Source: Conidiobolus incongruus B7586 (Eukaryota > Entomophthoromycota > Entomophthoromycetes > Entomophthorales > Conidiobolaceae). Taken from it: 13,386 nt of DNA. Shown one piece after another: positions 7,890 to 13,386 of the stretch. The DNA lies in the NCBI GenBank assembly GCA_000697335.1, contig JNEM01011608.1, positions 1-13,386 of the forward strand. The letters run 5' to 3'. The position numbers and the translations under genes are program-made. Under the pieces are notes generated by a model, which was not told the DNA's origin, searched no databases, and was given only the letters and a program-made list of their open reading frames with translations. Position 1 is the stretch's first letter. Each line of letters begins with the position of its first letter.

Positions 7890-10800
7890 ATATACTTGTT
7901 AATGTTTTAATTAATTTTAATTTTTCTAGTTATATTATCTCTTTTTCTATTATTATAAAACTATCCTTACCTACTTAAAAAAACAGTTTAATAATTAGAT
8001 ATGCTAATAATTTAATGGAATAAATATCTAACACTATATTTAGATATTTATCACTATTTCTTAACTATTCTTAATATATTAAATTCCTAGTTGGTAACAT
8101 TAGTTACAATTTTATATTAGTTTAATATTAATTTAAATACTATAGTTTTTTATTTATGAATATTACTCTAGAAGGTTACAAATCTATTTTATTTATATTT
8201 TAAGAGAAATTAATAAAATTAATCTTAAAAAATTTATATTACCCTATTATAAAAATATTAAATACTTTACCTAATACCAATTCTATAATTGTGTCAAATA
8301 ATGCTATTATAATAAACAATAACCAATGTAAAAAACTAATTAAAAACCTAAATAATTTATAAGGATATGTATCTATTTATTATTTATCTATTTGTATTTT
8401 ATCTGTTGATTTTAATAAAATTATAACTAATAGCTATTTCTTATATAATTTAATAAGTTAATTTGTTAATGTTTTTAAACTTATAAGTAAATTACCTTTT
8501 AAATATAATATTAAATATAAAATTAAACTTTTCTTAGATATACAACTATACTTAAATCTTACTTATCATTTATCTCTTGAATAATATTAAACTTTAAAAG
8601 AAAAAATCTAAAAATTACTTAAAACTAGGTATATTAAACCTTTTTCCTTACTATAAAAATCTCTTATTTTCTTTATACAAAAGCTTAATTGTAGTTAAAG
8701 ACTATATATTAATAACTATGTTTTAAACTTTAAATTTATTAAAGATAAAACTTTATTACTAAACCTACATGATATTAAGGATAAACTACTTAAATCCACT
8801 ATATTCACTAAATTAAATATTAGAAATAGTAATTATAATATTAAAGTTGAGGAAAACCTTATTCCTTTAATTGTTTTTAATATTTTATTAAGCTATTATA
8901 AATTTACTGTTATAAACTTTAAATTATATAATACCTTTGTAACTTTTATTTAATTTATCAATTCCTTTTTTAACTTTATCTTTAATAACATTGTAATTAC
9001 TTACCTTAATAATATCTTAATCTATTTCAAAACTAAAGAAGAATATATATAATATATTAATTAAATCTTATAAATTATTCAAAAATATAAATTATTTTTA
9101 AAATTATCAAAATATATTTTAGTGTCACTTTTATCCTTTTCTATAGTTATAATATTTCTTCTTAAAAAATTAACATTGATTTAATTAAACTTAATAATAT
9201 AAAAGCTTTTACCATACTTATAAACAAAGATTAACTTATGTTTATACTTAAATTATTAAATTACTTTAAAGATTTCATTGATTCTTTTATTAAACTTATA
9301 ACTTTTTTAACTAATCTTTTGAGAAAAAACTTTCTTTTTGAATAAACCACAATATATACTTTTTGTATAAATGCTTTAATATCTATATTACTAATATTTT
9401 TATTTATTTATTTTTAATCTTAAACTACCTATCATTATTTTTATTAACTCTAACTCTTTTGTAATTAGTAGTTAGTTAACTTAGTTTAGATTTAATTTAT
9501 ATTTTACCCTTTAATTATAAGATAAAATAATAAATAAGGGAGAATAGGTTGAGTTTAACCCTACAAATATTATTTTAAAGCCTATAACATTCTAGTTAAA
9601 AGAAATAAAGCTACCTAAACTAAAATACCTAGTCTATAAATAAAAACTTTTTATTTTAATAGAAATAGTCAAAAATCATTTATATTTCTTATCTTATAAC
9701 TTTTTCTTAATATTTACAGATTATCAATTACTTATCTATTTAAACACTTAAAAGTATTTATTAAGAAGATAAGTTAGATAAATTAAAACTATCCAAGCTT
9801 ACTTTTTCTTTATCTAATATCTCTTAGGATAATAGAATTATATTATAGATACTTTGTTAAAAAATCTTACATATTTATCCTTTTATTCTAATTATAAATA
9901 CCTAGTAGATATTAACATAATAATTATTAATAAAGAAAATAAAAAATTTATTAAATCACTTTAAGAGATACTATTAAATAATAATTTCTTTATTTTAATT
10001 AAAGAAAAACTCTTTAAACTATTAGAAAACTAACTAAAATATGTTAAGAGATTTAAAATCATTGATAATTTATTATATTATAATAATTATTTATATGTCC
10101 CTAATATTCCCAAGATTAAATAAATAATATTTAATAAATATTATAACTTATTTGTTAAAAATCATTAAAACTAATTAAAAATTACTAAAAGAATTAAAAT
10201 AAAATATTACTAACTTTCTTTAATTAAATTAATTTAGAAATAAATTAATACCTATAATATATACTAAAGAATTAAATATAATACCTAATTAAAATATGGT
10301 AAACTTATTCCCTTACAAATCCCTAATAAAATTTTATAACAAATCTAACTTAATTTTATAAAAATTTTTAAATCAATAATTAGTTATAACAAATTGCTAA
10401 TTGTAATTAATTTATTCTCTAAATATGTTTATTTTATTCCTTGTTTCAAAATTTTTATAGTTAAAAATATTACACAACTATTATTCTCTAATATCTTTAC
10501 TTATTATAAAATTCTATAAACTATTGTATTTAATAAGGATATGTGATTTAACTCTTAATTTTAAAAGTTACTATCTTTTTCCCTCAAGATTAATTTAACT
10601 ATATTTACTATTAATTATTACTAAACCAATAAACCTATTGAAAAAATTATTAAAACTTTAAAACAAATGATTAAAGCTTATATTAATATTAATCAGTTAA
10701 ATAAAGATACTTATATCTATCAATTTAATATTTGTTTAATATCTTTATTAATAGATTAAGAGATTTTAGCTTTTATTTCATCAATTATAATAAACATCCT

Positions 10801-11400
10801 AATTTAATAATTGCTCTAAAACTTTAAATCAACTTATCTTTAGATGTTATTGAATTTTAATCTAATATTAAACATATTAATTCCTTTGTTAAATTTAACT
10901 TGAAAGAGAATTAAAAAATTATAAAACAACAATATTTAAAATTATTTAAGAATCCTTTTAAATATAAAACTAGTATGTTTATATATTTAGAATAATTTGC
11001 CCTTAAACCTATCTTACTTAAATCTAGCTTAAATCTAAAATACTTGTTATTATATTATAGTCCTTATAAAATTTAATCTACTAATTTAAATTTTGAAAAT
11101 ATTATATTAGAATTACCTTTAACTTTGAGGTTCAACTTTATCTTTTATATATTTAAAATCAAACCTTATTTTGAAGATTTTAATATTTTTTTTAATTTAT
11201 TAAAAGCCCTAAAACAAGATCTAATTATTTATTAAGATGGTGAAAAAAATATTATGTTAATTATATAGTTAAATCTAAATTTATTAGGAATAAGCTTTAC
11301 TTCTATATAAAATAGATAGGTTATCTTATTAAAAAAGCTATACAAAAACCCTTAGAAAATTTTAAGAATATCTTAACCTATTATACCTATTTATAAAAAT
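7890..11400 (+). pseudogene. pol-like region with chromodomain, LTR fossil
   Basis: The parts, in order, are: an aspartic-protease-like stretch near 7895-7980; reverse transcriptase near 8600-9110, with the box equivalent to YLDDILIY at about 9001-9030; RNase H from about 9230; integrase with its catalytic core near 10300-10760; and a chromodomain-like stretch near 11300-11400. In life the chromodomain would have steered integration to modified histone tails. The region is broken and not functional. Confidence 0.75.
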
Positions 11401-11432
11401 CTAAAGAATGTGTTTCTTTTAAGAAACTTATT

Positions 11433-11439
11433 AAAAAAG
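11433..11439 (+). other. polypurine-tract-like run beside the right LTR
   Basis: The purine run AAAAAAG ends directly against the right LTR, the position where plus-strand DNA priming occurs in LTR elements. The run is short and the region is A-rich, so support is mainly positional. Confidence 0.35.
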
Positions 11440-11833
11440 TATTAAAAGACTAGTTTTTTAAATTCTTATATATATTTTCATATAATTTAATTAACTATAA
11501 ATTATATAATGATTTATACTTTTATAAATAAATTAATTATATAAATAATATTGAATTATCTAATACACTAGGTTTTTTTTTCTCTCAATTTTTATTATTT
11601 TTTACCTTTTCTATTATTTTTAAGATTAAAACTACATCCTACCAATATTATAATATATTAGCATTACATAATATAAATCTTAATTTAATAATGACTTATC
11701 CTAGTTTACAGCTTAATTAAACTTTGTTTATATTTGCATATTACAATTATATTATAATATTATATTTTATGTTATATTACTCTTATATTAAGTTTTTCTT
11801 TATACTATATTGGTATTTATAACTATACTTACA
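11440..11833 (+). repeat. right LTR (about 394 bp)
   Basis: This is the partner of 6136-6534. Its end TATACTTACA aligns with TATACTTATA in the left copy, fixing the outer border before GATAT. Confidence 0.88.
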
Positions 11834-11838
11834 GATAT
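11834..11838. repeat. right target-site duplication of the LTR element
   Basis: GATAT follows the right LTR and pairs with AATAT at 6131-6135. It indicates that the element sits where it originally inserted rather than being a recombinant. Confidence 0.6.
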
Positions 11839-11960
11839 TAATATTTTATAAATAAATTTTATGAATATTATGATAAAAAAATTTTGTTGATTATTATTTA
11901 ATTTAAATATAATTAAATTTGATAGTATATATTAAATAATAAATTTTAAATTAAAATAAC
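11839..11960. other. spacer between LTR element and Tc1 relic
   Basis: About 120 bp of AT-rich DNA lies between the two elements. It has no readable frame or repeat I can name. If the Tc1 left end at 11963 is correct, this is host or older repeat DNA. Confidence 0.5.
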
Positions 11961-11977
11961 TACACTAACTTGTAAAA

Positions 11978-11989
11978 GTGAGTTATAAA
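11978..11989 (+). repeat. outer direct repeat (candidate transposase site)
   Basis: GTGAGTTATAAA occurs here and again at 12153-12164 in the same orientation, 175 bp apart. In IR/DR-type Tc1 elements the transposase binds two such sites in each inverted repeat, about 165-170 bp apart. The role here is inferred from layout only. Confidence 0.45.
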
Positions 11990-12117
11990 ATCAAAAACAC
12001 CTATATTTTTATTAATAACTTGATTAATATTTAATAAAATAAACCTAAATTAAATAATTAAAATCTATTATATTTATTAGTTATATATATCATTAAATGA
12101 TGATATTTAGCTATTAA

Positions 12118-12186
12118 TTGGTTAAAATATAAACCTTTAAATTTTACCTAAGGTGAGTTATAAATTTATAGGTTTTTGGTGATAAA
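12118..12186. repeat. left inverted repeat of the Tc1 relic (inner part)
   Basis: It pairs with 13313-13382. The best block is GAGTTATAAATTTATAGGTT against AAGTTATAAATTTGCAGGTT on the other strand. Most mismatches are C/T or G/A. The inner direct-repeat copy lies within it at 12153-12164. Confidence 0.8.
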
Positions 12187-12192
12187 AAAAAA

Positions 12193-13209
12193 TTAAAACC
12201 TAGTGTATCTACTTTTAGCTTTTCTAACTTCTTTAAGTTTGTGGGGTATAGAATCAACTAACTTCTTACACTAAAAAGGGTTAATCTTGTTCTATGCTTC
12301 TTGAACATATTTTTAAAGTTGATCTAAATTTTTTGCTAGGGGGAAAGCTTTAATAGCTTTTTTTAACTGATCCTAAAGGTGTTTAATTAAATTAAAGTTA
12401 AGAGATTGAAAAAGCTACTTCATAACTATTATCTTGTTATTTTTAAGCTATTTGGTAGTAAAAGCTGTAGTATAGCAAAAGGTATTATCTTGCTAGAAAA
12501 TAATATTAGATTTGTTTAACCCATACTATTTAATGGTTTTTTTTAATTCATTGTTTAGAATACTTTGGTATATCTTAGTATTAATTCCCCCATTAACTTT
12601 AAAAAGATACCCTACACCTAAAGACAATATATATCCCCAAACAATAATTAACCCATCACTATACTTTTGGGTAAAATTAACATAATAGTCACAAAGTAGT
12701 TCTATATCTTTTCTGAAGTATCTAGCTTTTTTATTAAATCCACTAAGGTATATTTTTATTTCATCAGACTAAATAACCTTACTCTAATTAGTTTTGGTTC
12801 AACATTAGTGGTGACATTTAAACTCCCACCTAACTTTGTAATGGGATTTCTTTAGTTGGGGGTGTTTTTTCTTGAGGTGTGAGTAGTATCTATGCTAATA
12901 TAAAGCATGTATAATAGTATCAGTGCTAACCAATATTCTTGTATAGTCTTATAATTCCTGTTGTATTTCTACAGTAGTACCACACTTGCCTGTACTAACC
13001 AACCTACAGATATACTTCTTATCATGTTTATTTATGATTCTAGCACACTTAAGTTTAAGTTTAAATGTTTCTTTATTGCTATTCTTAACAACCTTAGCTA
13101 TAGTAAACTAGCTAACACTAGTAATTCTAACAATATCACAAGTTGATTTATCTTCTTTATAAAGTTGATTAATATACAAGTGGATTTTTTTAGAGAGGGA
13201 TTTAGGTAT
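12193..13209 (-). pseudogene. Tc1 transposase, RIP-decayed, no frameshift
   Basis: One unbroken frame of 339 codons, the normal length for Tc1 (about 340), runs from a former start at 13209 (ATA followed by CCT AAA, the family's MPK) to TAA at 12195-12193. Two helix-turn-helix units are visible: INQLYKEDKST...S*FTIAKVV, then YICRLV...TVEIQ. The first catalytic Asp is in SDE at 12765 and the second in QDN at 12489. The third position, 34 residues on at 12384, is AAA (Lys) in NLIKHL where the family has Glu (DD34E). Stops lie at 13110, 12951, 12897, 12807, 12801, 12786, 12771, 12495, 12450, 12417, 12375, 12315, 12294 and 12273. Most sit at conserved Trp or Gln. The copy is inactive. Confidence 0.88.
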
Positions 13210-13312
13210 AATGATACTAATAAAAAGAATTTAGTATATCTGTAAAATATTATATAAAATAATAGCAAAGAGAGAAAAAAGATATGGTTATATATTGTTA
13301 AATATATCCCTT

Positions 13313-13382
13313 TATCTCAAAAACCTGCAAATTTATAACTTACCTTGGTTAAATATTAAGGGTTAATATTTTAGTTAATAGT
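13313..13382. repeat. right inverted repeat of the Tc1 relic (inner part)
   Basis: This is the partner of 12118-12186 in reverse complement. It lies just upstream of the transposase start and is cut by the window end, so its outer half and the second direct repeat cannot be seen. Confidence 0.78.
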
Positions 13383-13386
13383 TTAC

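Larger units (their letters stand above)
6136..11833 (+). mobile_element. fossil Ty3/gypsy LTR retrotransposon, chromovirus type
   Basis: The element is about 5.7 kb and structurally complete in outline: a left LTR, a gag-like region, a pol-like region in the order protease, reverse transcriptase/RNase H, integrase, then a chromodomain, and a right LTR, flanked by a 5-bp duplication. Protease-RT-integrase order defines Ty3/gypsy, and a chromodomain after the integrase marks the chromovirus branch common in fungi. Coding remains lie on the plus strand. It is heavily broken throughout (many breaks) and CG-free, so it is a dead copy. The two LTRs differ at roughly one site in eight by eye, largely as transitions. 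RIP inflates this figure, so age cannot be read from it. No other element is inserted in it. Confidence 0.88.
11963..13386 (-). mobile_element. Tc1-type DNA transposon relic, right end outside window
   Basis: This is a DNA transposon with a minus-strand transposase pseudogene (13209-12193) between inverted repeats. The left part 12118-12186 matches the reverse complement of 13313-13382 (core GAGTTATAAATTT...AGGTTTTT), and the similarity runs right up to the window edge, so the repeat continues beyond it. A second copy of GTGAGTTATAAA lies 175 bp further out on the left (11978-11989). It is preceded by TA + CACTAACTTGTAAAAGT, which resembles the CAGTGxCTTGCAAAAGT ends of Tc1 elements with RIP-type changes. 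This suggests an IR/DR layout with the true left end at about 11963 and the right end near 13.5 kb. The element is CG-free. Confidence 0.75.

Noticed and set aside
12961-13146. 61-residue plus-strand open frame
   Set aside because: It lies antisense inside the Tc1 transposase, whose minus-strand frame reads as a clear family member. The plus frame has no recognisable content.
100-13209. Reassigned stop codons (TAG/TAA read as an amino acid)
   Set aside because: Many in-frame TAG/TAA codons in the transposon frames could suggest an altered code. But the Sel1 gene uses CAA/CAG for Gln and TAG as its stop, and the stops in the transposons stand at both Trp and Gln positions, as C-to-T mutation on either strand would produce.
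1-13386. Mitochondrial or other organelle DNA because of the very high A/T
   Set aside because: Spliceosomal-type short introns, a Sel1/CaaX host gene and nuclear transposon families argue for nuclear DNA. No organelle genes or rRNA/tRNA were seen.
1-13386. CRISPR array, bacterial operon or ribosome-binding features
   Set aside because: There are no spaced direct repeats and no prokaryotic gene layout. The gene structure is eukaryotic.

Overview
The window looks like nuclear DNA of a filamentous fungus, most likely an ascomycete. It holds one intact-looking spliced gene and several transposable elements that appear to have been hypermutated by RIP (repeat-induced C-to-T mutation). Three things point this way. 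First, the gene has short introns (45-55 nt) with GT...AG ends and CTAAT/CTAAC-like branch sites. Second, the sequence outside the gene is extremely AT-rich and, read by eye, has no CG dinucleotide from about 5019 to 13386 or from 1 to about 2130. Third, the transposase frames are littered with TAG/TAA/TGA at positions where relatives have Trp or Gln, with few or no frameshifts. The species cannot be named from sequence alone.

Layout. Positions 1-1213 hold a plus-strand mariner-type (D34D) DNA transposon relic, probably complete or nearly so. Positions 1214-2107 are gene-free AT-rich DNA with AT microsatellites and a less degraded strip beside the gene. Positions 2108-3778 (minus strand) hold the only credible host gene, a Sel1-repeat protein of about 366-421 residues in up to nine exons, ending in a Cys-Thr-Ile-Met CaaX box. 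Positions 3779-6130 are gene-free; CGs persist thinly to 5017 and then vanish. Positions 6136-11833 hold a fossil Ty3/gypsy LTR retrotransposon of the chromodomain (chromovirus) type, with both LTRs and a 5-bp target duplication. From about 11963 to beyond the right edge lies a minus-strand Tc1-type transposon relic whose inverted repeats seem to carry paired direct repeats (IR/DR layout).

How it fits together. The window is a small gene island between RIP-inactivated repeat blocks. The Sel1 gene keeps about 45 CGs in 1.7 kb and near-normal codon use, so it has escaped the process that flattened its neighbours. The elements are inert: the mariner relic has 12 stops and one shift, and the Tc1 relic has 14 stops plus a lost catalytic Glu. 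The most useful leads are the CaaX-ended Sel1 protein, the IR/DR Tc1 layout, the mariner sensu stricto transposase in a fungal setting, and the sharp on/off pattern of CG loss. I found no RNA genes, CRISPR or bacterial-type regulatory features.
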